From contig NZ_PNYB01000016.1 in assembly GCF_002879855.1 (NCBI RefSeq), forward strand, positions 62,001-126,000: a DNA stretch of 64,000 bases. Reading direction: 5' to 3'. Of this stretch, positions 19,864-29,321 are shown piece by piece. Made by a program: the position numbers and the translations under genes. Within the stretch, counting starts at the first letter, position 1, and each line of letters starts with the position of its first letter. The notes beneath the pieces are model-generated. The model was not told the origin of the DNA. It made no database searches and worked only from the letters and a program-made list of their open reading frames with translations. This DNA comes from Trinickia soli. GTDB lineage: Bacteria; Pseudomonadota; Gammaproteobacteria; Burkholderiales; Burkholderiaceae.

Positions 19864-20271
19864 ATGGGCGGGAAGCGCGACCTTACGACGCTATTGAGCG
19901 ATATGACGCCGGTCATCGCTCGGCCTACCTACGTTTATTGCACCTTCCCCGACCGTCGTTTGCCAGTAGGCGTGGAGGCGATCTGTCAGTTCAGCGAAAG
20001 TGAAGGCCTCACTGCCATCATCGACAAGTCGGACGCGGAGCGACTCAATATAGCCTATGAGTTCGCTGCACGCATGATTACGCTGACCGTTCATTCGGAC
20101 CTCGCCGCGGTGGGGTTCTTATCAGTCGTCTTCGCAACGCTTGCAAACGCGGGAATCGCCTGCAACGCGGTTTCAGCCTATCACCACGATCACTTGTTCG
20201 TGCCCGATGAGCGGTCGGACGAAGCGATGAGCCTGCTGCAGTCGTTATCCGAGGGCGGCGGAAAGCGCTGA
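19864..20271 (+). CDS. ACT-domain protein
   Basis: The predicted 135-residue protein (start at MGGKRDL; an earlier in-frame ATG at 19792 is possible) has the two-part ACT-like pattern of the small bacterial ACT_7/DUF2241-type proteins. These features are LTTLLSDMTPVIARPTYVYCTF at the start, and LTVHSDLAAVGFLSVVFATLANAGIACN followed by YHHDHLFVP. ACT domains bind amino acids and usually serve as sensors. It is the first gene after the tRNA and in the same direction as the desaturase, so it may belong to the NRPS locus. A role in sensing or binding the product is only inference. Confidence 0.8.
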   Translation: MGGKRDLTTLLSDMTPVIARPTYVYCTFPDRRLPVGVEAICQFSESEGLTAIIDKSDAERLNIAYEFAARMITLTVHSDLAAVGFLSVVFATLANAGIACNAVSAYHHDHLFVPDERSDEAMSLLQSLSEGGGKR

Positions 20272-20430
20272 TTTTATGTAGGCTCCGGCCTGCGATGCTG
20301 CTACCGGTTAGGGAAAACCGCGATCAAAAATAAAAATTAACCGAAGCGGGAGAGCGCGCGTCGGTGGATAGAATGCGCCCAACTAGGGAGGTGTTGAGAG
20401 TGCTCTCCGCCTGCTATCCCTTTCCCTCGT
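20272..20430. promoter_or_regulatory. AT-rich leader upstream of the desaturase gene
   Basis: This short spacer contains a strikingly A-rich stretch (about 20320-20342, AAAAATAAAAATTAACC) in otherwise GC-rich surroundings. It is followed by a GGGAGGTG ribosome-site-like sequence (20386-20393) that is out of register with the only open frame. It is a likely promoter region, but no exact elements are assigned. Confidence 0.4.
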
Positions 20431-21408
20431 TTGGGCAATGCCGTGGACAATCATCAGCGAATGGTGGCTAACGCTGTATTAGCCGATGTTACCGCAATCC
20501 GTAAAGAACTCGTCGAGCACGCAGTCGACGCCGCCGCGATTTGCTCGATCAACCCGTGGCGTCCCGTTTTCGATCTCATATTCGACTGGTGCGTGATTGT
20601 ATTCGCGTGCGTTTTCGGCTTTGACCGCGGCATTTTCGGTTGTTTGTTAGCGCTTTTCGCGGTCGGAAACCGCCAGCGGGCGCTGGGGAATTTGCTGCAT
20701 GAAGCGAGCCACAGAAATCTCCACCCTGCCCAAGCGTTCAACGATTGGCTAGCCGATATCTTGCTGGCACCCGCGCTGTTTACCGACTTGAATTTGTACC
20801 GCGTCTCGCACTCGCGGCATCACGCGAAGCTAGGCGTACCCGGCCAAGACCCGGACTACATTATTCCCGCTTCAAGCGAGCGTAGTGCGTGGCGGCAGAC
20901 GTATTGGCGCGAGCTTATGTGTCGCGTCAACTGGCGTAGTTGCCTGTTCGGTCATTTGACCGATGGCCGTCTCAAGCCGCATCGGTACGTGTGGATGACG
21001 ATTTGGTGGTTAGCCGTCATCACGCTGCTTACTCTGTATAAAGGTTTGGCCTTTTCCATCTTCTTTGTCGGTGTTTGGGTCGCGGCAAAAGCCACTGTTT
21101 TTTATGCGATCACGTGGTTCCGGGAGATGTGTGATCATTTCGGCCTCGAGCGCGGCGGCATCTTTTCATTCACGAGGGACACCTGCGTTGGCAAATGCTG
21201 GCGATGGATCATTCATCCGCATAACAACGGGTACCATCTGTCACATCACCTGATGCCGTCCGTTCCCTATTACAGGCTGCCGGTGGCTCAACAGGTGTTG
21301 TCTCGTTTGCCGAGCTATGCGGCGAAAGCCATCGTATGCAATGCCTATTTTTACGGCTGGAAGGCAGTCGTCCGTCATAGCGTCAAGCTGTCGAGGTCCT
21401 CCACTTGA
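20431..21408 (+). CDS. Membrane-bound desaturase (fatty acid desaturase superfamily)
   Basis: The protein of up to 325 residues has four membrane-spanning stretches and the three His boxes of di-iron membrane desaturases: HEASH (about residue 90), HSRHH (about 127) and HLSHH (about 273). It would introduce a C=C bond using O2. Start choice is uncertain: TTG 20431, GTG 20443 or ATG 20461. Its stop overlaps the TTG start of the next permease gene, so the two are translationally coupled. Its place in an amino-acid/NRPS locus makes a small-molecule substrate more likely than a lipid. RtxC of rhizobitoxine biosynthesis is a precedent for a desaturase of this fold acting on an amino acid. Confidence 0.88.
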   Translation: MGNAVDNHQRMVANAVLADVTAIRKELVEHAVDAAAICSINPWRPVFDLIFDWCVIVFACVFGFDRGIFGCLLALFAVGNRQRALGNLLHEASHRNLHPAQAFNDWLADILLAPALFTDLNLYRVSHSRHHAKLGVPGQDPDYIIPASSERSAWRQTYWRELMCRVNWRSCLFGHLTDGRLKPHRYVWMTIWWLAVITLLTLYKGLAFSIFFVGVWVAAKATVFYAITWFREMCDHFGLERGGIFSFTRDTCVGKCWRWIIHPHNNGYHLSHHLMPSVPYYRLPVAQQVLSRLPSYAAKAIVCNAYFYGWKAVVRHSVKLSRSST

Positions 21409-22658
21409 ATACTCGGGAGCTGGGATACCTGCAAGTAGCCGCACTACTTGTCTCCGCCAGCTACGGTGTCGGCTTTCTCTTTGGTGCGGGAGAACTGGCC
21501 GTCACGAGCGGAATGGCCGGAAGCCTTTATCCGTGGCTAACCGCCCTGGGCATGGCGCTGCTTGCCATTTTGGCAGGGAAAGTTTGGTCATTGCGAGCAC
21601 CGATCTGGGACATGTTCGGCCGCGCATACGGTCCCACGGTCAGGCGCCAAGTCGCGCTGCTCTCGCTGATCTGGATGACCGGTGTACTGGCCGCCCAAAT
21701 CCAGGGCGGAGCGGCCGTCTTGCTGCTCGCAGCGCTGCCTCGGCAGGCTGTGCTGCCGTCAATGCTCGTCCTCATCTTCGGTGCCACTCAGCTCAATCTA
21801 AGAGCGGCCTCAAAGGTGTTTTCGTTTTGCTTGCTTGCGAGCAGTTTCGTACTCGTGTTTGCATTGAGGGAAATGAACGGCGGTGACGTCTATCTGCACG
21901 CCATTCCGCGATTTCTACGGGACGTGCATCGTATGAGTGGGAGAGATATTATCGCTATGACCGTTGCCGTCGTGTTTCTCGTCATCACCGGGGCGGACTA
22001 TCAGCAATTCATCATTGCAGCCCGTCGCCGCATCGACGCGATCGCTGGTTGCGGCCTCGCCGCCGTGTTTCTACTGCTGGTGGGAGCATTGCCGGCGTCC
22101 GCTGTGATCGCTGCACAAAACACCGGGGTTCTTGCCGGAGCCGCGACCTCGAAGCTGGCCATTCCCACGATCCTGTCTCACGTATCGGCGCACTTGGGCC
22201 AGGGCTACAGCGTGGCTATGTTGCTAGCGTTGCTAGCAGCTGCTTTGGGAGCCGGGGCCGCGATTGTGCGAGCAATGACTGGTGCGCTGGCGTCCGTTAT
22301 TCCTGCCGCAACGACAACGCGCGTGGAAGGCGCTCGCATGTCGGCCGCTATCGTCTTGCTTGGGGGCATGGTTGCGCAACGCGGCCAGGGCATCGTCGAG
22401 ACGATGGTGGAGCTCAACGTGGTTTATATCGCCAGCGTCGCGCCGTTGTTCGCATTTCTGCTGATCGGATGGCCGGTGTCTCCGGCCGCCGCACAGCGAG
22501 CGATTACGGCAGGCTTGGTCGCGTCGGTATGTCTTTACATTGGCAAGTGGATCGGCTTGGTATCGGGGCAGGTCGAACTGATGTTCCTGTCCGTCGGAAT
22601 GCTCGCGTCGCTCGTTGTGCTAGCGCTGAGCAGACGCAAGACGGCCACGATCGTTTAA
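21405..22658 (+). CDS. SSS/APC-superfamily permease
   Basis: The 417-residue protein has about 12 hydrophobic segments. The first, with a broken glycine motif (SASYGVGFLFGAGEL), resembles the first helix of LeuT-fold transporters. The segment FLVITGADYQQFIIAARRR followed by a hydrophobic helix resembles the DYQR-type block of sodium:solute symporters. The substrate is unknown. The TTG start overlaps the desaturase stop by four bases (TTGA). In context it may import a precursor or move the product. Confidence 0.7.
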   Translation: MNTRELGYLQVAALLVSASYGVGFLFGAGELAVTSGMAGSLYPWLTALGMALLAILAGKVWSLRAPIWDMFGRAYGPTVRRQVALLSLIWMTGVLAAQIQGGAAVLLLAALPRQAVLPSMLVLIFGATQLNLRAASKVFSFCLLASSFVLVFALREMNGGDVYLHAIPRFLRDVHRMSGRDIIAMTVAVVFLVITGADYQQFIIAARRRIDAIAGCGLAAVFLLLVGALPASAVIAAQNTGVLAGAATSKLAIPTILSHVSAHLGQGYSVAMLLALLAAALGAGAAIVRAMTGALASVIPAATTTRVEGARMSAAIVLLGGMVAQRGQGIVETMVELNVVYIASVAPLFAFLLIGWPVSPAAAQRAITAGLVASVCLYIGKWIGLVSGQVELMFLSVGMLASLVVLALSRRKTATIV

Positions 22659-22704
22659 TGGCGGACGCAACTGCGATTGGCGGTTGTCGCGAGTATCCCC
22701 GATG

Positions 22705-23625
22705 TCAATCGCCGCTCAAGCCGTCTGGCGTCTCGGCTAGCAAAGCGACCTTTGCCGCTCCCGCAATGAACTCGGTAACGCGCCGAGCCAGCGGCGGTTC
22801 CTGTCGCCAATGATGCCAATAGAGCGGGACCCGCAAAGGGAGCGAAGGGGCAAGGTCGATCAACTCGCCCGATTCCAGTTGCGCCTTCACCTGACCCGCA
22901 GGAACGATCCCGTAGCCGCTTCCCGTTTGAATCGCGTTTAGCAGCGCCACCGGCGATGGGAAGTAATGTTTGACGTACCGCTCTATCTCGACACCCAGCA
23001 AACGCTTCAGGAAGTCGTCGTGCAAAGAGTCCTTACGATTGAACAGGATGGCAGGCACCGCAATCGCTTCCCGCACTCGCAAACCATCTGGGAAATGTGC
23101 GTCCGCGAAGGCCGCCGTCGATACGCACCGATACTCCATCGCCCCCAGATAGATTGCCTCGAATCCCGGCGCGGGTTTCGGTTCGGCGCAAACACAGCCC
23201 ACGACCTCGCCGCGTAACAGCATCGGCCAAGTATGGTTCTGGTCTTCAACGAGCACTTCGAGCGCGACAGGCAATGCCTCTAGCATCGCTTTGCAGCAAT
23301 CCCCGAACCAAGTGGCGAGCGAGTCTGCATTGATCGCGACCGCCAAGCGCACGCGTTCGCGCCGCTTGTCGTCCGGCGTAACCTGAAGATAAATCTCCTG
23401 TTCGAGTAAGCGGACAGCGTTGACATGGCGAAGCACGATCTCGCCCACACGCGTAGGCAAAACGGGGCGTTCACGGATCAATAGCACTGCGCATAACGCT
23501 TCTTCTAACGCCTTTATCCGTTGCGAAATGGCGCTGCGCGTGACATTAAGGGCGCTGGCCGCGCGGTCGAAGCTTTGGTGTTCGACGATCGCGGCAAATG
23601 CTTCCAACTGACCTCGGTCTAGCAT
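22705..23625 (-). CDS. ArgP-like LysR-family regulator
   Basis: The 306-residue LysR regulator begins MLDRGQLEAFAAIVEHQSFDRAASALN, with the winged HTH in residues 4-60 and a substrate-binding-type effector domain from about 90. The HTH and the sequence VTRSAISQRIKALEE match the ArgP/LysG group, which senses basic amino acids and controls amino-acid exporters. It is transcribed divergently from the PLP-NRPS operon and is the likely pathway-specific regulator. It may respond to an amino acid or the product. Confidence 0.9.
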   Translation of the reverse strand: MLDRGQLEAFAAIVEHQSFDRAASALNVTRSAISQRIKALEEALCAVLLIRERPVLPTRVGEIVLRHVNAVRLLEQEIYLQVTPDDKRRERVRLAVAINADSLATWFGDCCKAMLEALPVALEVLVEDQNHTWPMLLRGEVVGCVCAEPKPAPGFEAIYLGAMEYRCVSTAAFADAHFPDGLRVREAIAVPAILFNRKDSLHDDFLKRLLGVEIERYVKHYFPSPVALLNAIQTGSGYGIVPAGQVKAQLESGELIDLAPSLPLRVPLYWHHWRQEPPLARRVTEFIAGAAKVALLAETPDGLSGD

Positions 23626-23634
23626 CGTCCTTCT

Positions 23635-23653
23635 CGGTTAAGAAAAATTACCG
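23635..23653. promoter_or_regulatory. Candidate LysR operator in the divergent promoter
   Basis: CGGTTAA-N5-ATTACCG is an imperfect inverted repeat with the T-N11-A character of LysR boxes. It starts 10 bases upstream of the ArgP-like gene and about 125 bases before the preferred start of the PLP-enzyme gene. The low-GC sequence around it fits a promoter. This is inferred from pattern and position. Confidence 0.45.
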
Positions 23654-23776
23654 CGTGTGAAAACTAAGAAACGGCGTAATTTATCGTGGCAGGGCCTGAT
23701 AGTATCGTCGATTGCTAACCGCTCGCAAGAGTCGCGTGGAATATGGAAGGTGGCCAAAGATTATTCCAACTCGCAC

Positions 23777-24931
23777 ATGAAAAAACGATCGGATAAATGC
23801 CGCGTGCTGGACGAAATATTTCAAAGTCTTTCTCCCGCCGTGCATCGCGCCTCGACTGTCGTATTCGACTCCCTCGAAGAATTCGTTCAGCGTAAGGATC
23901 GGCAGCCCGATGGATTCAGTTACGGTGTGACGGGCACGCCGACCGCGCGCGAGCTCGAGCGTCGCATTGCTCAACTGGAGGGAGGGGGGCACTGCATTGC
24001 TGTGCCGTCGGGTGCCGCGGCATTGATGACGACCTTGATGAGTTTCGTGCGCGCGGGCGACCATCTGCTCGTGTCGGCGTCATGCTACGGCGCATTGCAG
24101 TCATTCGTCTCGCGGTGGCTCGCAAATTTAGGTGTCGACGTGCAGATTTTCGATCCGTCGATCGCAGCGGAAATGAGCGGGCTGATCCGCAGCAACACCA
24201 GGATGATCTGTCTGGAAGCGCCTGGTAGCGTGACGATGGAGATTGCCGATATCCCGACGGTGGTGGACATCGCGCGGCGCGCTGGGGTCCTCACCATGAT
24301 GGACAACACCTGGGCCAGCCCTCTTGGGCTAAAGCCGCTCGATCTTGGTGTCGACTTCGCCATCGAGGCCGCCACCAAGTATATCGGCGGTCATTCCGAT
24401 CTATTGCTTGGAGCCGTATCGACTCGCTCGTACGCGCACTACGCCAGCCTGCGAGACGCGCAGGATGTACTGGGTCAGCAGGCCAGTCCTGACGATTGTT
24501 TCCTTGCGTTGCGGGGACTAGAGACTTTCGAGCTGCGATTTTCAGCACAAGCTGCTTCTGCGTTGCGTGTGGCGCGGTGGCTCTCCGAGCAAAAGACGGT
24601 CGACGAGGTTCTGTTTCCGGCATTACCCGGCAGTCGAGGCCACGAGCGCTGGAAGACCTGGTTCACCGGTCACGGCTGTCTCATGTCGATCATCATGCGA
24701 CCCGCCGCCGATACTGCGTACGCCGAATTCTTTTCGCGGCTACGCAGATTCAGTATCGGCGCGAGCTGGGGAGGGGTTCACAGCCTCGCAGCATTCTTTC
24801 CCGAGTCATTGCAGCGTGATAGGCCTTTTGTGCTGACCCAGCGTCCGATCATTAGGCTGTCGATCGGTCTCGAAAATTGCGATTTACTGATCGAAGACCT
24901 GCATGGGGCGATGGAGGCGTTCGCGCGCTGA
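23777..24931 (+). CDS. Cys/Met-metabolism PLP-dependent enzyme (cystathionine beta/gamma-lyase-like)
   Basis: The 384-residue protein has the fold-type-I PLP pattern of the cystathionine lyase/synthase family: GVTGTPTARELERRIAQLEGG, PSGAAALMTTLMSF, MDNTWASPLGLKPLDLG and the PLP lysine in ATKYIGGHSDLLLG. It is closest in style to MetC-like beta-lyases, but family members also perform gamma-replacement. ATG 23777 is preferred; an in-frame ATG at 23657 would extend it by 40 non-conserved residues across the putative promoter. It leads the NRPS operon, so it probably makes or modifies an amino-acid building block. Confidence 0.88.
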   Translation: MKKRSDKCRVLDEIFQSLSPAVHRASTVVFDSLEEFVQRKDRQPDGFSYGVTGTPTARELERRIAQLEGGGHCIAVPSGAAALMTTLMSFVRAGDHLLVSASCYGALQSFVSRWLANLGVDVQIFDPSIAAEMSGLIRSNTRMICLEAPGSVTMEIADIPTVVDIARRAGVLTMMDNTWASPLGLKPLDLGVDFAIEAATKYIGGHSDLLLGAVSTRSYAHYASLRDAQDVLGQQASPDDCFLALRGLETFELRFSAQAASALRVARWLSEQKTVDEVLFPALPGSRGHERWKTWFTGHGCLMSIIMRPAADTAYAEFFSRLRRFSIGASWGGVHSLAAFFPESLQRDRPFVLTQRPIIRLSIGLENCDLLIEDLHGAMEAFAR

Positions 24932-25176
24932 TTGGCCGCGCGCGGCAGAGGCGAGGCGAAACATCGCATGCGCGCTTCTAACCCTTTGCGAATTTTTCTT
25001 ACCGGCATGCCTAGGCGCAACGCATCCGGTAATGTTCTACCTGCGCACATCAGTGCGACACGTAGCGCAAGACTCAGACTCACGTGAATGCGAGGCGTCC
25101 AGCCGCGCTTTCGCATTGGTTTGTCGACCGATGCGCATGCTCATCCAACGAAAGCCTTGAGTTTTCCTTTATCGAA

Positions 25177-28100
25177 ATGGGATTAAACGTCATCACGTCT
25201 GTCTTGAAGTCGGATGAAGACAGTTCAAAGCAAAATAGTGATTCTGGGCTATCGCTAGAGAGAATGTCGATCGATATGAAACTTAAGAGCCGGCAATATG
25301 ATCTTGAAATCGAAGCGGACCTCGCGCGTGAATTGGCGAGTCTGAGCACGGAAATCGACGTCTCGATCGATCATTTGATTTTCTCGGGCTGGCTGCTGCT
25401 CTTGCATCAAGTGGTGGACCAAGACGAAGTTAGCGTGCGGGTGAGAGACACGCGTGATTTCGTCTATACATCGCTCTTCAATCCGCACGTCCAGTGGCAG
25501 ACCTTCGCGGCGGCGACGAGTGCGCGGCTGATCGAAGCAAGCCGCGCCGGAAACGTCGACGCGCATCACTCACCGCTTGGACATGACGTAGCCCTGTATG
25601 GGTGCGAAACGGGCTATTGCATACGCGCGCCATCCGCTGAACCGGCAACGAGCGCTGAGCCGCATTGGTGGCTACGTGCGAGCGAGGGGGGCAACGGGGT
25701 ATGGACGTTGCACTGCATGACAACGTCGCCGAGCACGATTACACGTAGACATCTGGACCTGCTGCAATCGATGATGCGCGCGTTAACCCAGGGCCGGCGT
25801 GTCCCGATCGCTGCGATATCGGCGATTTCCGCAGAAGAACGGGCGCGCGTGATCCGCTTCAATGACACGGCGCGCGAGTATCCAGCGGATCGGACGCTCA
25901 TCGACCTCGTCGCGCAATGGGTGCGTAAGGACGCGGCAAGGACGGCGCTCGGCGACAACGATGTAACGTTGAGCCGCGGGGCTTTGATGCAGCAAGCGTG
26001 TAATCTGGCGCAACACCTCATCACCATGGGGGTGACCAAAGGAGACCCGGTCGCGCTACTCATGGAACGCGATGCGTCGATGGTCGTCGCCACATTGGCC
26101 GTTCTCATTGCCGGCGGCGTCTACTGCCCGATCGATCCGAGCTATCCTGAAGCACGCGTGCGCTATTACCTCGAGGACACCCGTGCAAGGGTATTGCTTG
26201 TGTCTGGTGAAACCGGGGATGCGCTAAGCAGCAATATGACGTCCGATGGGACGTTTAGTGGCTGCGTATCGCGGGCGGACCGTCGGAGTATAGGGCTGTT
26301 ATCGCCCGCATCAGTCGACGATTTGCTGTCGCGTTCCATCTCGCTACCCGACGATCCGGCGTACATCATGTACACCTCGGGAACAACCGGGACGCCAAAG
26401 GGCGTGTTGGTCACGCACCGAGGCGTAGTCCGGTTGGTGCGCGGCGCCGACTACGTCGAACTCGACGAAGACACGCGAATGCTGCAAGCAGGTGCGATCG
26501 GATTTGACGCCGCGACCTTCGAAATCTGGGGCGCGCTGCTGAACGGCGGCGAGCTGCATGTGATCGATCGCGACGCTTTGCTCAGTCCGCGTTTGTTCGA
26601 AGATTTCGTTGCTCGGCGCCGATGCAATACGGGGCTGTTGACCTCGTCGCTCTTTGCGATGATGTCCAACGAGTCGCCGGGGGTCTTTCGGCACTTCCGT
26701 TCGATCGTCGTGGGCGGTGACGTTATTCCATCAAAGCAGGTTCAGTCGGTGAGGCGTCTGTGTCCCGAACTGACCGTCATCAACGCATACGGGCCGACGG
26801 AAAACTCCGTCATTTCCACCGCGCATATCGTCAGTGACGAAGACGCGCTAGACATTCCCATCGGCAAGCCCATTTCCAACACAACGGCCTACGTGCTCAG
26901 CCGGCACCGGCAGGTGCAGCCGATCGGCGTGCCCGGTGAACTCTATGTGGGTGGTGCGGGTATCGGTCCGGGCTATTTGCACAAACCTGAACAGACGGCC
27001 GCATCGTTCGTGACGGTGGATGGGCTCGGGGGCGAGACGCTCTATCGAACCGGGGACATCGTGTCGTGGCGCGAAAGCGGTGTCCTGGATTTCATCGGGC
27101 GCCGCGATCACCAAATCAAGATCCGAGGGCTGCGTGTCGAGATCGGCGAGATCGAAAGGCAACTGCTTGCTGCGGCGGAGATAGAGGAAGCCTTGGTGCT
27201 TTCCAGGAAAGTCGGTAGCCACGGGGATCCCACTCTCACGGCGTATTTCAAGGCGCCCGTCGAGATCGACACGGCAGTCCTGCGTGACTTGATGCGCAAG
27301 CGACTACCGCCGCATATGGTGCCGTCGAATTTCGAGCAACTGGACGTCATGCCGCTGACCGCGAACGGGAAGGTCGATCGACGCCTGCTCTTGGAGCATT
27401 GTGCAACGCGAGTCGGCCCAGCCGCATCAAACATGGCCACCACGCTCGATCCGAACGCCGATCGCCATGACCTGACAAGCGTTGTCATGCGTGAACTGAC
27501 TGCCTTGTTGGCGCGCACGGACATCAGTGCGTCAGCGAATTTCTTGGCTTTGGGTGGCAGTTCGCTCACGGCCGCCCTGCTCGCGTCCCGTCTAGAGGCA
27601 CAGTGTCAGCGCCGCTGCATGGCGAGCGATATTCTGAACAGCGACAGTCTGGAGCAATTCGCGTCTGTGCTCGGCGCGGCACCCGCGCTTACCGGATACC
27701 CTTTTCCGTGTGCAACGGAAGGGCGGGCGGGATGGCCCGGCGCCGTCGTAGGCGGGCGACGCGTGGCTTCGATTGCGCAAAAGCAGATATTCGTCGAGCA
27801 GGCGAAGTTTCCGCAATCGACGGCGTACAACCTTCCGCTTGAGATCGTGGTCCCCCGCGGGCGCATCGATACAGCGCGCCTACGTGATGCTTTGCAAAGC
27901 GTCGTCGACCGCCATGAGACGATGCGAACTTCGTTCACAACGGAAGACGGCAACGTCGTGAGGCATGTGCAGCTTCACCTCGAAGCCGATCTGGAGGTCG
28001 CCGAGCTCGAGGATGGGGCGCCGGCGAGGGCAGCGTCGCCTGACGCGTATCGAGAATGGGCGAGGCGATGGGTGCGCCCGTTCGATCTGACGTCGGCGCC

Positions 28101-29184
28101 GCTCTGGCGTTTCGCCGTGGTGAGCGACGGCAGCGGTACGCGTGTGTTCTGCGACTTTCATCACATCATTGTCGATGGGAAATCGATCGCGACCCTGCTT
28201 CGCGACTTGAGCGACGCCTATGGTCCAGCCGTCGATGAGGCGGACAGCTCGATCGTCGAAAGCCGAGCCGGGTCAAAGGACGATCGCCCCTTCAACGACG
28301 CATCGTTCGATCGATATATCGATTGGATGACAAGCGGACACGGTGCAGAGCGGACCGCACGCAACGAGACGTTCTGGAAAGCGGAGTTCGGGGATTGGAG
28401 TGCGCCGTCCGATTTGCCGACAGATTATCCAAGAGCGCCGGTGCGAGATTGGCGTGGCGGTGCGTGGCGCTTTTCGTTGGGCGCGGGCTTGACCGCACGC
28501 GTCCAGCAGTTTGCACTCACGCATCGTGTCACCCCGTATAGCGTTTTGCTTTGCTCATACGCGCTGTGGCTGGCGTCGGTTACGGGCGAAGCCAAACCGA
28601 CGATAGGTACGGCTGCCGCCGGCCGCTCGATGCCGGGTTCCGAGCATATTGCCGGCCTATTCGTCAACACGGTTTGCCTCCGCCTGGACGTAGTAGGTCA
28701 TGCGCAGACGCAAACGGTTTCAGCCTGGGTGATGCGCAGCGCGCGAAAAATCAATACGTGCCTCGACCACCAGGACTACCCCTTCCTGCGACTCGTCGAA
28801 CAATACGCCGCGAATAGAACTTTCGATCGGCACCCATTGTTCGATTCGATGTTTGCAATGCAAAACACCGGCATGTCAGAGGGGCGATTTTGGGGCTCCC
28901 CGGTCGCGTGGCGCCCGGAATATACGGGTGCCTCTCTGTTCGACCTGAATTTGCAGATCGAAATCGGTGAGTGTGAGTTCTCGGCGATCTGGACATACAA
29001 CGCGCAGTTGTTCAACCCTGACACGGTTGAGCGATTTGCCGAGCACTGGCTGTCGATCGTCGACGTGATGATTCGCAATGGAGACCGCGGTATGTCCGCG
29101 CTGCTGGCCGATCCGGCCGTCGGGCTGGAGGAGGCCGATCCTGCCGGCACGTCGCGCCTACCGTCTATCAGTTTCACGTTATAA
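25177..29184 (+). CDS. Nonribosomal peptide synthetase 1: [half C]-A-T-C
   Basis: The 1335-residue synthetase (ATG 25177; earlier GTG 25084 or later ATG 25264 possible) starts with about 200 residues resembling only the C-terminal lobe of a condensation domain. An adenylation domain follows: A3 YIMYTSGTTGTPKG at about 396, A4 FDAATFE at about 443, A5 NAYGPTE, A7 YRTGD, A10 NGKVDRR. The carrier protein has LGGSSL with Ppant Ser796, and a complete C domain has HHIIVDG at 995-1001. By hand alignment to PheA the specificity residues read DAFLVGAVIK, suggesting a non-polar amino acid (low confidence). The terminal C domain would join this residue to the one on NRPS 2. The gene lacks a release domain. 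Confidence 0.93.
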   Translation: MGLNVITSVLKSDEDSSKQNSDSGLSLERMSIDMKLKSRQYDLEIEADLARELASLSTEIDVSIDHLIFSGWLLLLHQVVDQDEVSVRVRDTRDFVYTSLFNPHVQWQTFAAATSARLIEASRAGNVDAHHSPLGHDVALYGCETGYCIRAPSAEPATSAEPHWWLRASEGGNGVWTLHCMTTSPSTITRRHLDLLQSMMRALTQGRRVPIAAISAISAEERARVIRFNDTAREYPADRTLIDLVAQWVRKDAARTALGDNDVTLSRGALMQQACNLAQHLITMGVTKGDPVALLMERDASMVVATLAVLIAGGVYCPIDPSYPEARVRYYLEDTRARVLLVSGETGDALSSNMTSDGTFSGCVSRADRRSIGLLSPASVDDLLSRSISLPDDPAYIMYTSGTTGTPKGVLVTHRGVVRLVRGADYVELDEDTRMLQAGAIGFDAATFEIWGALLNGGELHVIDRDALLSPRLFEDFVARRRCNTGLLTSSLFAMMSNESPGVFRHFRSIVVGGDVIPSKQVQSVRRLCPELTVINAYGPTENSVISTAHIVSDEDALDIPIGKPISNTTAYVLSRHRQVQPIGVPGELYVGGAGIGPGYLHKPEQTAASFVTVDGLGGETLYRTGDIVSWRESGVLDFIGRRDHQIKIRGLRVEIGEIERQLLAAAEIEEALVLSRKVGSHGDPTLTAYFKAPVEIDTAVLRDLMRKRLPPHMVPSNFEQLDVMPLTANGKVDRRLLLEHCATRVGPAASNMATTLDPNADRHDLTSVVMRELTALLARTDISASANFLALGGSSLTAALLASRLEAQCQRRCMASDILNSDSLEQFASVLGAAPALTGYPFPCATEGRAGWPGAVVGGRRVASIAQKQIFVEQAKFPQSTAYNLPLEIVVPRGRIDTARLRDALQSVVDRHETMRTSFTTEDGNVVRHVQLHLEADLEVAELEDGAPARAASPDAYREWARRWVRPFDLTSAPLWRFAVVSDGSGTRVFCDFHHIIVDGKSIATLLRDLSDAYGPAVDEADSSIVESRAGSKDDRPFNDASFDRYIDWMTSGHGAERTARNETFWKAEFGDWSAPSDLPTDYPRAPVRDWRGGAWRFSLGAGLTARVQQFALTHRVTPYSVLLCSYALWLASVTGEAKPTIGTAAAGRSMPGSEHIAGLFVNTVCLRLDVVGHAQTQTVSAWVMRSARKINTCLDHQDYPFLRLVEQYAANRTFDRHPLFDSMFAMQNTGMSEGRFWGSPVAWRPEYTGASLFDLNLQIEIGECEFSAIWTYNAQLFNPDTVERFAEHWLSIVDVMIRNGDRGMSALLADPAVGLEEADPAGTSRLPSISFTL

Positions 29185-29321
29185 GCCGCATCCGCTGCCG
29201 CGCTTTGCAATAAACGCGATGCGATGATTTGTTCGAATCGCGAGGATCGAATCGCGTCACGCGTGGTAGCGCCACCCCTTTTACCAAAATCCCCGGCGTC
29301 GGGGAGTGAGTCCATCAAACT

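Noticed and set aside
23657-23776. N-terminal extension of the PLP enzyme
   Set aside because: The extra 40 residues do not resemble the family and would cover the likely promoter/operator region.
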